This document shows positions 25,297-34,352 of a DNA stretch of 64,000 nt, in pieces. The number at the start of each line of letters is the position of its first letter. The stretch's first letter is position 1. The notes beneath the pieces are model-generated. The model was not told the origin of the DNA and searched no databases. It was given only the letters and a program-made list of their open reading frames with translations. Both the position numbers and the translations under genes were made by a program. This DNA is from Carnobacterium_A antarcticum. GTDB taxonomy: Bacteria > Bacillota > Bacilli > Lactobacillales > Carnobacteriaceae. Where the stretch lies: NCBI RefSeq assembly GCF_042658365.1, contig NZ_JBHSQC010000015.1; one strand, written 5' to 3'.

Positions 25297-25614
25297 GTGA
25301 ATATAGAAGCATTATATAGCAATTTATTAAATGGAGCTGGACAAGTCGGCACTATGGAGACACCTGCACGTGAAGCAGCGGCAGCCGGTTCATCTAGTTC
25401 ATTTTCCGGGATGATCGAACAAGCAATGATCAATTTAAACGATAAGCAAGTATCCGCTGATCAAGCTGTTCAAGGCTTGGTAGCCGGCGATGCGGATAAT
25501 TTACATAACGTCATGATCCAAACATCAGAAGCGCAATTGACACTGGATCTAGCCTTGCAAGTAAGAAATAAATGTTTAGATGCCTATAACGAAGTAAAAA
25601 ACATGCAATTTTAA
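25297..25614 (+). CDS. fliE: Flagellar hook-basal body complex protein FliE
   Basis: 105 residues from GTG at 25297 (AAAGAGGAGA upstream). The C-terminal half shows the FliE pattern (SADQAVQGLVAGDADNLHNV, LTLDLALQVRNKCLDAYNEV). It joins the MS ring to the rod and is needed early for export. It lies in the standard flgB-flgC-fliE order. Confidence 0.93.
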   Translation: MNIEALYSNLLNGAGQVGTMETPAREAAAAGSSSSFSGMIEQAMINLNDKQVSADQAVQGLVAGDADNLHNVMIQTSEAQLTLDLALQVRNKCLDAYNEVKNMQF

Positions 25615-25641
25615 TGCGTTTTTGAGGGAGCTACAGCAATA

Positions 25642-27246
25642 ATGGAATCAGTTAAAAATATGTGGAATGGAATCAAAGAGGGCTGGAAGAATCTTGGGAA
25701 ACCAAAACAGCTGGGGTTAAGCGCAATAGTGATTATAATTGTGGCTATCGTGATGGGGCTTACGTATTATACCCAAAAGGTAGAATACGCTACGTTGTTT
25801 TCTAATTTAGAAGAGAGCGACGCTGGTACAATCGTAAATGATTTGAAAACGAAAAAAATAGCCTACAAATTAGAAGATAACGGAACAACGATTTTGGTGG
25901 AACAGGATCAAGTCGATACTTACCGAATTGATCTGGCTGTAAATGATATGCTGCCGCAAAATTCAGTTGGATTTGAAATATTTGATGCGACCAGTATGAT
26001 GGCAACCGATGAAGATCGGAAAATCATGTATCAGCGGGCCATAACCGGCGAACTGGAAAGGTCTATTTCTGCTTTAGATTCCATTAAATCAGCTAAAGTA
26101 TTATTGTCGATGCCTGAAGACAGTGTCTTCACTAGTCAAGAAGATCGATCAAAAGCTTCAGCGTCTGTCGTACTGACAACAACTAACGGTCAGATTCCGG
26201 AAGACTCAGCGGTACAAGGAATAGCTTCCCTAATTGCTGGAGCGGTAGACGATCTGCCTAAAGAAAACATTAAAATTGTTGATACAAAAGGCAATTTGCT
26301 AAGCGCTGCTTTAGAAGACGACAACAGTATAAATGCTACCGATATGGTCAGCAAATACCAAGCGATCAAGGATCGTTACGAGCAAGAATTAGAAAAGAAA
26401 TTGGTCAGTACATTAGGTCCGATTTTTGGGATAGAAAAACTGACTGTTGCCGTAAATGCGGATATGAATTTTGACTCGATACAAAGTGAGAATGTGAACT
26501 ATTCAGATGAACCGGTTCTCAGGAGCGAAACGGTTTCGGCAAGCGGCGGTACGATCGATGTTGCTGAAGGAACAGGTACCGACAACGCCATTAACGAAGT
26601 TATTGAAGGCGAAGGCGGCACGAGTTCGACTTATGACCGGACAGCCAATTATGAATTAGATACAGAAACAACCAGTACAGTCAAGGCGCCCGGATCCATC
26701 AATCGTTTGACGACTTCAATCATCTTAGACAAACAATTAAGCAATGCTGAAGAAGAACAAGTTGATGAGATCGTAAAAGCGACGATCGGTTTTAGTGAAG
26801 AACGAGATGATACGGTAACGGTTCAAGGAATGACTTTTGCCAAAGAACCGGAAGAAATCGAACCAACGACTCCGCAAGCAGAAATCGGCGAATCAATTAA
26901 AGAAACATTGATGAGAGACTGGCCGTATCTTGCTGGTGGGTTAGGAGTCTTGATTCTGTTGATCGTATTGCTGCGTATTATATGGAGAAAACCAAACAGA
27001 GCAGAAGACGATGAATTGGATTTCTATGAAGAAGCACCCTCTGATACAGCAGCAAATGAACTGAAAAGCGAATTAGAAGCGATGAAGAGAAAAGCTAACA
27101 GAGAACAAAAACAAAAAGAAACTGCAGAATTAACGGAAGAGTTGAATCAAGCAATGTCGGCTAAAGAAACGGCAGCCAGAACATACGCAAAAGAAAACCC
27201 CGAAGCTTCAGCAGATTTAATAAAAATATGGATGAAGGATGAGTAG
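25642..27246 (+). CDS. fliF: Flagellar MS-ring protein FliF
   Basis: 534 residues. Two membrane helices (about 26-45 and 432-452) flank a large extracytoplasmic region with ring-building motifs (YATLFSNLEESDAG near 50, RAITGELERSI). The cytoplasmic C-terminus (ETAARTYAKENPEASADLIKIWMKDE) is the FliG-binding tail. It anchors the motor and export gate. TGAGGGAGC precedes the ATG. fliG begins directly after the stop. Confidence 0.95.
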   Translation: MESVKNMWNGIKEGWKNLGKPKQLGLSAIVIIIVAIVMGLTYYTQKVEYATLFSNLEESDAGTIVNDLKTKKIAYKLEDNGTTILVEQDQVDTYRIDLAVNDMLPQNSVGFEIFDATSMMATDEDRKIMYQRAITGELERSISALDSIKSAKVLLSMPEDSVFTSQEDRSKASASVVLTTTNGQIPEDSAVQGIASLIAGAVDDLPKENIKIVDTKGNLLSAALEDDNSINATDMVSKYQAIKDRYEQELEKKLVSTLGPIFGIEKLTVAVNADMNFDSIQSENVNYSDEPVLRSETVSASGGTIDVAEGTGTDNAINEVIEGEGGTSSTYDRTANYELDTETTSTVKAPGSINRLTTSIILDKQLSNAEEEQVDEIVKATIGFSEERDDTVTVQGMTFAKEPEEIEPTTPQAEIGESIKETLMRDWPYLAGGLGVLILLIVLLRIIWRKPNRAEDDELDFYEEAPSDTAANELKSELEAMKRKANREQKQKETAELTEELNQAMSAKETAARTYAKENPEASADLIKIWMKDE

Positions 27247-28260
27247 GTGAATAATATGCAGGAAATGGATGGAATAAAAAAAGCTGCAATATTGTTGATC
27301 TCTTTAGGTTCTGAAACATCAGCAAAAATCATGAAAACACTGCCTGATAACTATATTCAGAAAGTAAGTTATGAAATTGCCAATATTGATTATGTAAGAC
27401 CTGAAGAACGGGATGCTATTGTTAATGAGTTTATCGAATTGTCGCAGGCCAGAGAATATATGATCGACGGCGGAATCGATTATGCAAAAAACTTATTAAA
27501 TATGGCAATCGGTCCCCAAAGAGCAAAAGAAGTGATCGATATGCTGAATCAGATTCAGTTGCGCGAACGGCCGTTTAATATTGCTAGAAAAGCGGATCCT
27601 CAACAGTTGACGAACTTATTGTTAAATGAGCAGCCTCAAACGGTAGCGTTGATCTTATGCTATATGCAGCCAGATAAAGCGGCGTTGATTTTGTCGCAAT
27701 TCCCGCTAAATCTTCAATCGGAGATTGCTGAAAGAATCGGAACGATCACGAATACGTCTCCAGCGATTATTGAGAAAATTGAAAAAGTCATTGAGAATAA
27801 ATTTTCAAATTACATTGAAAATGACTTGGAAGCAGTTGGTGGCGTTAAAACACTGGTTGAGATTCTTAATTCTGTCGGCAGAAGTACAGAGAAAAATATT
27901 ATCGGTGTGTTGGAAGAAAAACAACCAGAATTGGCTGAAGAAATCAAATCCAGCTTGTTCACCTTTGAAGACATTACATCCCTCGAAAAAGGCGATGTTC
28001 AAAAAGTGCTTAGAGAAATCAATAACGATGACTTGGCATTGGCGCTTAAAGGTGTATCAGATGACATTAAAGACTTTATCTTTGCCAATCTATCTGCACG
28101 TGCAGTCGATACGCTCAAAGAAGACCTTCAGTTTATGGGACCTTCGCGCTTATCTGCGGTTGAAGAAGCTCAACAACGAATTGTCTCTATCATCCGTATG
28201 CTGGATGAGAAAGGCGAAGTTTATTTGAGAAGAGGAGAACAAGATGCTATCGTCTCATAA
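27247..28260 (+). CDS. fliG: Flagellar motor switch protein FliG
   Basis: 337 residues from GTG at 27247 (AAGGA seven bases upstream); an ATG at 27256 preceded by AGGTGA is nearly as good and would give 334. N-terminal MS-ring domain (KKAAILLISLGSETSAKIM), middle domain (EQPQTVALILCYMQPDKAA), and C-terminal torque domain with charged residues (LREINNDDLALALKG, RAVDTLKEDLQFMG). It contacts FliM and MotA. It overlaps fliH by 17 bases. Confidence 0.95.
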   Translation: MNNMQEMDGIKKAAILLISLGSETSAKIMKTLPDNYIQKVSYEIANIDYVRPEERDAIVNEFIELSQAREYMIDGGIDYAKNLLNMAIGPQRAKEVIDMLNQIQLRERPFNIARKADPQQLTNLLLNEQPQTVALILCYMQPDKAALILSQFPLNLQSEIAERIGTITNTSPAIIEKIEKVIENKFSNYIENDLEAVGGVKTLVEILNSVGRSTEKNIIGVLEEKQPELAEEIKSSLFTFEDITSLEKGDVQKVLREINNDDLALALKGVSDDIKDFIFANLSARAVDTLKEDLQFMGPSRLSAVEEAQQRIVSIIRMLDEKGEVYLRRGEQDAIVS

Positions 28261-29008
28261 AATCATAAAACAAAAACATGCGTTTGCCGAAGAACAGAAG
28301 TCGTTTATCCAAACGAAGATAACCGCTCCGCCGGTGATTATTGAACCGGAAGAGGCAGAAGACGAAACTCCGTTAACAGCTGAATCTAAAGAAGCCGCTA
28401 TAGCTAAAGCTCAATTAGCAGAAGCTTTTGAACAAAAAGAAGCTTTGCTGACAGCAGCTCAACAAGAAGCGGAAGACATAAAAGCAGCGGCTTTAGAACA
28501 AGGATTTAATGAAGGACAAACCAAAGGCTATCAAAAAGGCTACGCCGCAGGATATGACAAGGGCACGCAAAAAGCGGAAGAAGAAAGCATTCAGATGAAA
28601 GAAACTATTCAACAGATGCTGGCGGAAGCCGAAGCGTTTGTCGAACGCTATTACATTGAACAAAAGGGATCCTTATTGGACTTAGCAGGGCATATGGCAG
28701 AAACAATCACTCATGCCACGATCGATGCTTCTTCTGAACAGGTGATGGACTTGATCAAACCGGTTATCCACCGATTGAAACGGAAAAGCCAGTTGATTAC
28801 ATTATCTATTCGCCCTGAACAAAGTGAGCTGGTCAAAGCTAAAGTTAAAGAGCTGGAAAAAGAACATCCAGAAATCCGTTTTGCGGTGTTGACTGATAAT
28901 ACATTGGATAAAAACGGCTGTACGATTGAAAGCGCCCATGCAATCATGGATCTGCAAGTCCGGAAACAAATAGATGCGATGTTGGAACAGATGAAGGATA
29001 TGGAGTGA
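28244..29008 (+). CDS. fliH: Flagellar export regulator FliH
   Basis: 254 residues. It has an acidic N-terminus, a long Ala/Glu/Gln-rich helix with the glycine-spaced repeat (GFNEGQTKGYQKGYAAGYDKG) that marks FliH, and a C-terminal globular part related to V-ATPase subunit E. It is the stator and negative regulator of the export ATPase FliI, encoded next. AGAGGAGAAC lies inside the end of fliG, so translation is coupled. Confidence 0.9.
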   Translation: MLSSHKIIKQKHAFAEEQKSFIQTKITAPPVIIEPEEAEDETPLTAESKEAAIAKAQLAEAFEQKEALLTAAQQEAEDIKAAALEQGFNEGQTKGYQKGYAAGYDKGTQKAEEESIQMKETIQQMLAEAEAFVERYYIEQKGSLLDLAGHMAETITHATIDASSEQVMDLIKPVIHRLKRKSQLITLSIRPEQSELVKAKVKELEKEHPEIRFAVLTDNTLDKNGCTIESAHAIMDLQVRKQIDAMLEQMKDME

Positions 29009-29015
29009 AACAAAC

Positions 29016-30356
29016 GTGTTTGAACTACCTTTTGAGGCTTACCACAACGAACTGAATAAAAGAAATTACTACTTAAAGATGGGGAAAGTCAGTCAAGTAA
29101 CGGGATTGATTATTAAAGTAGAAGGATTAGATGCATTCGTTGGCGAAGTGTGTGTAATTCACATCAAATCATCGGACAGAATTGCACTGAGTGAAGTGGT
29201 CGGTTTTGTGGATGAGACAGTCTTGTTGATGCCATTGGATGAATTAGAAGGTATTGGACCAGGCTGTCTGGTCCGTCCGACAGATAAAACGCTGAAAGTT
29301 GAAATCAGCGAGAAACTTCTGGGCAATACATTGGATGGATTAGGTCGTCCAATGGATGAAAATCTAGAAGTAGATGGCGTTTTTTATGACGTCAACAGAA
29401 GTTCGCCAAATCCGTTCAAACGTAAAAAAATTCAAGATGTCATTCCTACAGGCATTAGAGCTATCGACGGTACACTGACTGTCGGAGAAGGACAGCGGAT
29501 CGGGATATTTGCCGGAAGTGGTGTCGGAAAAAGTACGCTGCTCGGTATGATGGCCCGTTACATTGAAGCCGATGTGATCGTGATCGGTCTGATTGGAGAG
29601 CGGGGCAGGGAAGTCCTTGAATTTATTGAAAAAGATTTAGGCGAAGAAGGCTACAAAAAATCCGTGGTCGTTTGTGCTACGTCAGACATGCCCCCTCTTG
29701 TAAGGCTAAAAGGCGCTTCAGTCGCTACAACTATTGCGGAGTATTTCCGCGACCAAGGGAAAAAGGTTGTTTTGATGATGGATTCTGTGACTCGTGTTGC
29801 AATGGCACAACGGGAAATCGGGTTGGCAACGGGTGAACCGCCAACGACTAAAGGGTATACTCCATCTGTGTTTACGACATTGCCAAAGTTATTAGAACGC
29901 AGCGGAATGTCAGAAACGGGTTCCATCACAGCTTTTTATACGGTTTTGGTTGAAGGGGACGATATGAACGAACCCATTGCCGATTCTGTTCGGGGAATAT
30001 TAGACGGACATATTATTTTGTCACGGAAGATATCTTCTGAGAATCATTATCCAGCAATCGATATTCAAAACAGCATCAGCCGATTGATGAAAGACATCAC
30101 GACGGAGAAACATTACCTAACTGCAGGGAAATTAAAAGAGAATATGTCGATTTATGCGGACTCAAAAGACTTGATTGACGTTGGAGCTTACCGAAAAGGC
30201 AGTAATCCGTTGGTAGACCGAGCCGTTCAGTTAAATACTCCTATAAAAAATTTCCTGAAACAAAATGTTAATGAGCGCGTAGCCTTTGACGACGTAGTCA
30301 CGACATTGGATACATTATTTAAAACGCAACAAGTAGGCAATCAACCAATGGGTTAA
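29016..30356 (+). CDS. fliI: Flagellar export ATPase FliI
   Basis: 446 residues from GTG at 29016 (TGGAGTGA upstream). Walker A GSGVGKST with K172, Walker B VVLMMDSVTRVAMAQ, and the FliI/SctN signature GEPPTTKGYTPSVFT. It forms a hexamer under the export gate and is related to the F1 beta subunit. fliJ follows after 22 bases. Confidence 0.96.
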   Translation: MFELPFEAYHNELNKRNYYLKMGKVSQVTGLIIKVEGLDAFVGEVCVIHIKSSDRIALSEVVGFVDETVLLMPLDELEGIGPGCLVRPTDKTLKVEISEKLLGNTLDGLGRPMDENLEVDGVFYDVNRSSPNPFKRKKIQDVIPTGIRAIDGTLTVGEGQRIGIFAGSGVGKSTLLGMMARYIEADVIVIGLIGERGREVLEFIEKDLGEEGYKKSVVVCATSDMPPLVRLKGASVATTIAEYFRDQGKKVVLMMDSVTRVAMAQREIGLATGEPPTTKGYTPSVFTTLPKLLERSGMSETGSITAFYTVLVEGDDMNEPIADSVRGILDGHIILSRKISSENHYPAIDIQNSISRLMKDITTEKHYLTAGKLKENMSIYADSKDLIDVGAYRKGSNPLVDRAVQLNTPIKNFLKQNVNERVAFDDVVTTLDTLFKTQQVGNQPMG

Positions 30357-30378
30357 GGAATAAATAGGGGTGTAGAAC

Positions 30379-30813
30379 TTGGGTAAATTTCGATTTTCAA
30401 TGGAAAAGGTCCTAGATTGGCGTTCAGATACAGAAGAAGCCAAGAAAAAGGAACTTGGAGATGCACAAAGAGAAAAATTTCAGCAAGAGGCGTTATTGCA
30501 AGAGTTGATTCAAGAAAACATTAAAATTAAAAACGAAAGCTTAACAACGACTCGGATCGATATTCTGCGTCGTCAGAATATGTACAAAGTTATGCTGGAT
30601 GAACGAATCGTTCAGCAAAAAAACCAAGTGGAGATAGCTGAGAAATCTGTTGAAGCAGCTCGTATCGCGTTGATGGAAGCTCATAAAGACAAAAAGGCCA
30701 TGGAAAAACTGAAAGAGAAAGAATATACCTTTGTGATGGAACAAGAGAAAAGTGAAGAACAAAAACAATTGGATGAAATGGCTACCTTAAGTTATGGCAG
30801 ATCTTTCTATTAA
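30379..30813 (+). CDS. fliJ: Flagellar export protein FliJ
   Basis: 144 residues from a TTG start at 30379, supported by TAGGGGTG at 30365-30372; no ATG is near. The protein is a coiled coil throughout (FSMEKVLDWRSDTEEAKKKE, VEIAEKSVEAARIALMEAHK), as in FliJ, which inserts into the FliI ring and links it to FlhA. Family sequence is weakly conserved; position after fliI makes the call firm. Confidence 0.88.
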   Translation: MGKFRFSMEKVLDWRSDTEEAKKKELGDAQREKFQQEALLQELIQENIKIKNESLTTTRIDILRRQNMYKVMLDERIVQQKNQVEIAEKSVEAARIALMEAHKDKKAMEKLKEKEYTFVMEQEKSEEQKQLDEMATLSYGRSFY

Positions 30814-30886
30814 TGGATTGAAGTTGTTGAAGGAACACTAACTTTTAGGTACCAGCATTCATTCAATAAAAAGGAGGTGAATTAAA

Positions 30887-32272
30887 TTGGAACAGCTCTC
30901 ACTAAGTTCAGTTGAATCCGCAGGTACTGCTAGTTTGATAGGGACGGCTACAAAGCAAGAAACAGTTTCCGCAGAAACATTTCAAAGTTATTTGGCTGAA
31001 CAATCAGGCCAATCCGGGACAACCTCTGAAAAAGAGTTGGACAACAAGGCAAAAACAACAGCTGACAAAAGCAATGAAGAACTATCGGATGATAGCACAG
31101 AAGTAGATGCAGCTGCGTTCTTTTACGGCTTTATGTCAAGCATTCAAGAACAGGCAACGAGCATTTTGGAATTAGGTTCAGTAACTGAAGAAGAGCTGCC
31201 AGAGTCGGAATCACCAGATTACATAGAACCAACAATTTTAACGAATCCGACAGGTAGAGTGACTTTAGATGATAACCAAATGGAAGCAGACCTAGTTGTT
31301 CTTTCTGAAGAAAAAAGCAGCTTTAAACCGATGAGCAACTCGGTAGAAAATAAACAATCTATCTTACAAAATGACTTGCCTGTTTTTATATCCGAAGAAG
31401 AATTGAATACAATAGCTAAGGAAAAAGAACGTTCTTCAAATGCAGCAGTACAAGTCGGTGCATCAGAAACGGCAGAAACAATGGTAGATGAGATTTTACC
31501 GACCAGCCGCCTATTGACGAAAGATTGGGCTCAAACAGTAAAGTCGGCGTTAACGGTTGACCAACCTGCAATTGAACCGAACGAATCAATCGATCCAGCA
31601 GAGCAACTGAATGAGTTGCCTCAACCAAAAACCAGTGAAAACAACAGTGGGAAAATGGATTTGATTGATAACAAAGGAAAAGAACCATCTGTTTTGATGG
31701 GGGTTTCGGTTGAAAAAGAACCAACAACAAAAAATGCGGATGATTCGAATCTTAAAAATGAACTTAGCGGACCCGCAATTGTTCGAGGGGATGCCGCAGA
31801 AGCAACGGGAAAAGCAGTCGAGAGTCCTAAAACGATCCGGCAGCAAGTAACCCAGGCAGTCAACGAAGTCATTACAAAAACAGTAGAAACCTTTCAGAAT
31901 GGGAAACACTCAACGGCAAAAGTGAGCATCTCGCCAAGCAGCATGGGAGAAATCACGATAACGCTGGAAATGGTTGATAATGTCTTGTCTACAAAAATTA
32001 TGGTAGAAAGTTTAAAAACACAAGAATTATTGACCGGGGGGGTACCAAAATTATCGGACAATCTAAACCGTCAACAGATTCAGTTGGGTGAAGTTACGAT
32101 TCAATTAACAACAAATGGAGAGACCGGTTCTCAGTTTAACGATAGACAACAAGAAAAAAACCGGCCAACCAGCCGCTTATCCAATCAAGTTTCTTTCGTT
32201 GAGGGACCAGTAACAGAACTTGCTGAAGAGAAGTCGGGGATTCGTTCAGGACGCTTGAGTATTTTAGTTTAA
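30887..32272 (+). CDS. fliK: Flagellar hook-length control protein FliK
   Basis: 461 residues from a TTG start at 30887 preceded by a near-perfect AAAGGAGGTGA (30870-30880). The N-terminal 330 residues are polar, Glu/Ser/Thr-rich and probably disordered (the ruler part). The C-terminal domain (AKVSISPSSMGEITITLEMV, LNRQQIQLGEVTIQL) is the hook-length switch that acts on FlhB. The strong ribosome site with a weak start codon is notable. flgD follows. Confidence 0.88.
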   Translation: MEQLSLSSVESAGTASLIGTATKQETVSAETFQSYLAEQSGQSGTTSEKELDNKAKTTADKSNEELSDDSTEVDAAAFFYGFMSSIQEQATSILELGSVTEEELPESESPDYIEPTILTNPTGRVTLDDNQMEADLVVLSEEKSSFKPMSNSVENKQSILQNDLPVFISEEELNTIAKEKERSSNAAVQVGASETAETMVDEILPTSRLLTKDWAQTVKSALTVDQPAIEPNESIDPAEQLNELPQPKTSENNSGKMDLIDNKGKEPSVLMGVSVEKEPTTKNADDSNLKNELSGPAIVRGDAAEATGKAVESPKTIRQQVTQAVNEVITKTVETFQNGKHSTAKVSISPSSMGEITITLEMVDNVLSTKIMVESLKTQELLTGGVPKLSDNLNRQQIQLGEVTIQLTTNGETGSQFNDRQQEKNRPTSRLSNQVSFVEGPVTELAEEKSGIRSGRLSILV

Positions 32273-32296
32273 TTTGAGTAGAGGAGGAATGAAAAA

Positions 32297-32722
32297 ATGG
32301 AGATTCCAAGTAATTTTCACATTGGTACAGTAAAAAGTTTGACCGGAAATGAGAATAAAACCAATGAGCTTTCTACAGACGATTTCTTGCAGATTATGGC
32401 AGCAACAGTCAAAATGCCGTCAATGCCTGGAGAAGATGGAGGTGGAGGAGGCGGTGAAACCGACTACCTGACTCAGTTGGCTCAATTTAATATGATGGAT
32501 CAATTAACAAATATTTCAGAAAAAATGAATTCAAGCCTATTGATGAACCAACAGCAGCAAGCTTTTAGTTTGTTAGGGAAAGATGTAAAAGTAACAGACG
32601 GCAGTGATCTAGTCAATGGCGTTGTGGAAAAAGTCCGCTTTGATCAAGGGTACGCCACTGTTCAAGTAAATGGAAAAGATTTTTATTTAAACGATATTTT
32701 AGAAGCAAGTAATCAAGCCTGA
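32297..32722 (+). CDS. flgD: Flagellar hook cap protein FlgD
   Basis: 141 residues, the short form lacking the C-terminal Ig-like domain, as in Bacillus. N-terminal LSTDDFLQIMAATVKMP and LTQLAQFNMMDQLTNISEKM are the conserved part. The connector between them, usually NQDPLNP-like, is replaced by a run of six Gly (EDGGGGGGET). GVVEKVRFDQGYATVQVNG near the end is typical. It caps the growing hook. Its stop overlaps the next start as TGATG. Confidence 0.9.
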   Translation: MEIPSNFHIGTVKSLTGNENKTNELSTDDFLQIMAATVKMPSMPGEDGGGGGGETDYLTQLAQFNMMDQLTNISEKMNSSLLMNQQQQAFSLLGKDVKVTDGSDLVNGVVEKVRFDQGYATVQVNGKDFYLNDILEASNQA

Positions 32723-33102
32723 TGTCGTTTAAAGTAACTCCCAATCAAACTCAACCGTCAGAAATAAAGCCAGCAGCGATACGTCCAAAAGTAGACCGGC
32801 GATTCAGTTCATTTTTAAGCGAATCAATTGAGAAACCGCTTGGTCAAAAAGAGGTCAAAATTTCTAATCATGCACAAAAACGACTGGAAGAACGCGGACT
32901 TCAATTGGACCAGCAAGATATGCATCAATTAGAAGCAGCGGTTGAAGAATTGAGTGGAAAAGGCTCAAAGAACTCGTTGATTTTTTATAAAGATATGGCA
33001 CTCATCACCAGTGTCCCTAACCGTACGATCATCACGGCGTTAAATACACAAGAAATGGATATGGTCACCAATATTGACAGTGCTATGCGCATCAATCAAT
33101 AA
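32722..33102 (+). CDS. Flagellar operon protein of the TIGR02530 type
   Basis: 126 residues. The conserved core (FSSFLSESIEKPLGQ, ISNHAQKRLEERGLQLDQQD, NSLIFYKDMALITSVPNRTIITAL) is that of the small protein found between flgD and flgE in Gram-positive flagellar operons. Its function is not established; a role in hook assembly is suggested by position only. It starts inside the flgD stop (TGATG). Confidence 0.85.
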   Translation: MSFKVTPNQTQPSEIKPAAIRPKVDRRFSSFLSESIEKPLGQKEVKISNHAQKRLEERGLQLDQQDMHQLEAAVEELSGKGSKNSLIFYKDMALITSVPNRTIITALNTQEMDMVTNIDSAMRINQ

Positions 33103-33175
33103 AAGGCTGGACCTATACAGGAAGCCTTAAATCCGCGGACCGATTGAAGCGGATCAATCGAATGGAGGAAGCAAC

Positions 33176-34039
33176 ATGTTAAAATCTTTATACTCAGGTG
33201 TTACAGGAATGAAAAATATTCAAACAAAAATGGATGTCATTTCGAACAATATTGCTAACGTTAATACAACGGCTTTTAAAACGGGAAGAGTTCGTTTTGA
33301 AGATATGATCAGCCAAACCAATGCAAGAGCACAAGGTGGTACAAATGCGCAACAAGTCGGACTTGGGGTACAAGTAGGCTCGATCGATACCGTTATGTCT
33401 GGCGGATCGCTGCAATCAACTGGACGACCATTAGACTTTGGGATTGAAAACGGAGATAACTCATTTTTCACCGTTAAGCAAGGCGACCAAACATTTTATA
33501 CACGTGACGGCGGATTCTATAAAGACAACGCCGGAAACTTGGTAACGAGCAGCGGGTTAAGTGTTATGGGGTACACAGAAGGAGCACCGGCTGTAAATGA
33601 TGCAAACTTTGTGATCGACAGTTTAGGGAAAAACCCGCAGCCTTTAACGATCAATGAAAAATTAACAATCGATGGAAAAGAAATAGAACTGCAAGATTAC
33701 GTCATTGATAAAGATGGTTTTATCGTAGGAACATACAGTGATGAAAATACATATGTGTTAGGACGCGTCGCATTGACCAGCTTTTCTAATCCAGATGGAT
33801 TGGAAAAACAAGGTGGCAATTTGTATTCTAAATCAGCCAACTCAGGAGAGCCAACATTGGGCAACCCATCTGATCCAGGATACGGTTCCGTTCGTTCAGG
33901 ATTTTTGGAAATGTCGAATGTCGACTTGGCCAATGAATTTACAGAAATGATCGTAACCAGCAGATCCTACCAAGCCAACTCTAGAAGTATCACTGTTTCC
34001 GATACAATGTTAGAAGAATTGATCAACCTGAAGAGATAA
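33176..34039 (+). CDS. flgE: Flagellar hook protein FlgE
   Basis: 287 residues, short as in other Firmicutes. N-terminal MLKSLYSGVTGMKNIQTKMD and SNNIANVNTTAFKTGRVRFED; C-terminal FLEMSNVDLANEFTEMIVTS and SYQANSRSITVSDTMLEELI. It polymerises as the hook. AATGGAGGAAG precedes the ATG. A hairpin with a T-run follows the stop and may reduce read-through into the motor genes. Confidence 0.93.
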   Translation: MLKSLYSGVTGMKNIQTKMDVISNNIANVNTTAFKTGRVRFEDMISQTNARAQGGTNAQQVGLGVQVGSIDTVMSGGSLQSTGRPLDFGIENGDNSFFTVKQGDQTFYTRDGGFYKDNAGNLVTSSGLSVMGYTEGAPAVNDANFVIDSLGKNPQPLTINEKLTIDGKEIELQDYVIDKDGFIVGTYSDENTYVLGRVALTSFSNPDGLEKQGGNLYSKSANSGEPTLGNPSDPGYGSVRSGFLEMSNVDLANEFTEMIVTSRSYQANSRSITVSDTMLEELINLKR

Positions 34040-34072
34040 TAAGGCGTTAGCAAAGTAAAAAAAGACAAATAT

Positions 34073-34119
34073 CTCGGACAGTTTCATTTCGTTGAGCTGT
34101 CCGAGTGTATTCTTTTTTT
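34073..34119 (+). terminator. Terminator-like hairpin between flgE and flbD
   Basis: CTCGGACAG (34073-34081) pairs perfectly with CTGTCCGAG (34097-34105), followed by TGTATTC and seven T. It interrupts the otherwise continuous operon, so it is probably a partial terminator or processing site. Confidence 0.7.
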
Positions 34120-34148
34120 GCCTTTTACTTTAGAAATGAGGTTTTTAG

Positions 34149-34352
34149 ATGATAGCTTTAACAGATGTCTCAGGAAGAGAGTTTTACTTAAATTGCGAAT
34201 TGATATACAGAATAGACCGTTCTTTCGATACTATTATTACTTTAACTGACGGAAAAACCTTGCGAGTCATAGAAAAAGAAACAGAAATAGTAGAAAAAGT
34301 AATTTCTTATAAGAGAAAAATACATAGCGGTTTTTCAGAGGGAGAAAAATGA
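34149..34352 (+). CDS. swrD: FlbD/SwrD-family flagellar protein
   Basis: 67 residues. MIALTDVSGREFYLNCELIYRID and ITLTDGKTLRVIEKETEIVEKV match the small FlbD family. In B. subtilis the homologue SwrD raises motor torque and is required for swarming. GAGG lies before the ATG. The stop overlaps motA by four bases (ATGA), consistent with a link to the stator. Confidence 0.88.
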   Translation: MIALTDVSGREFYLNCELIYRIDRSFDTIITLTDGKTLRVIEKETEIVEKVISYKRKIHSGFSEGEK

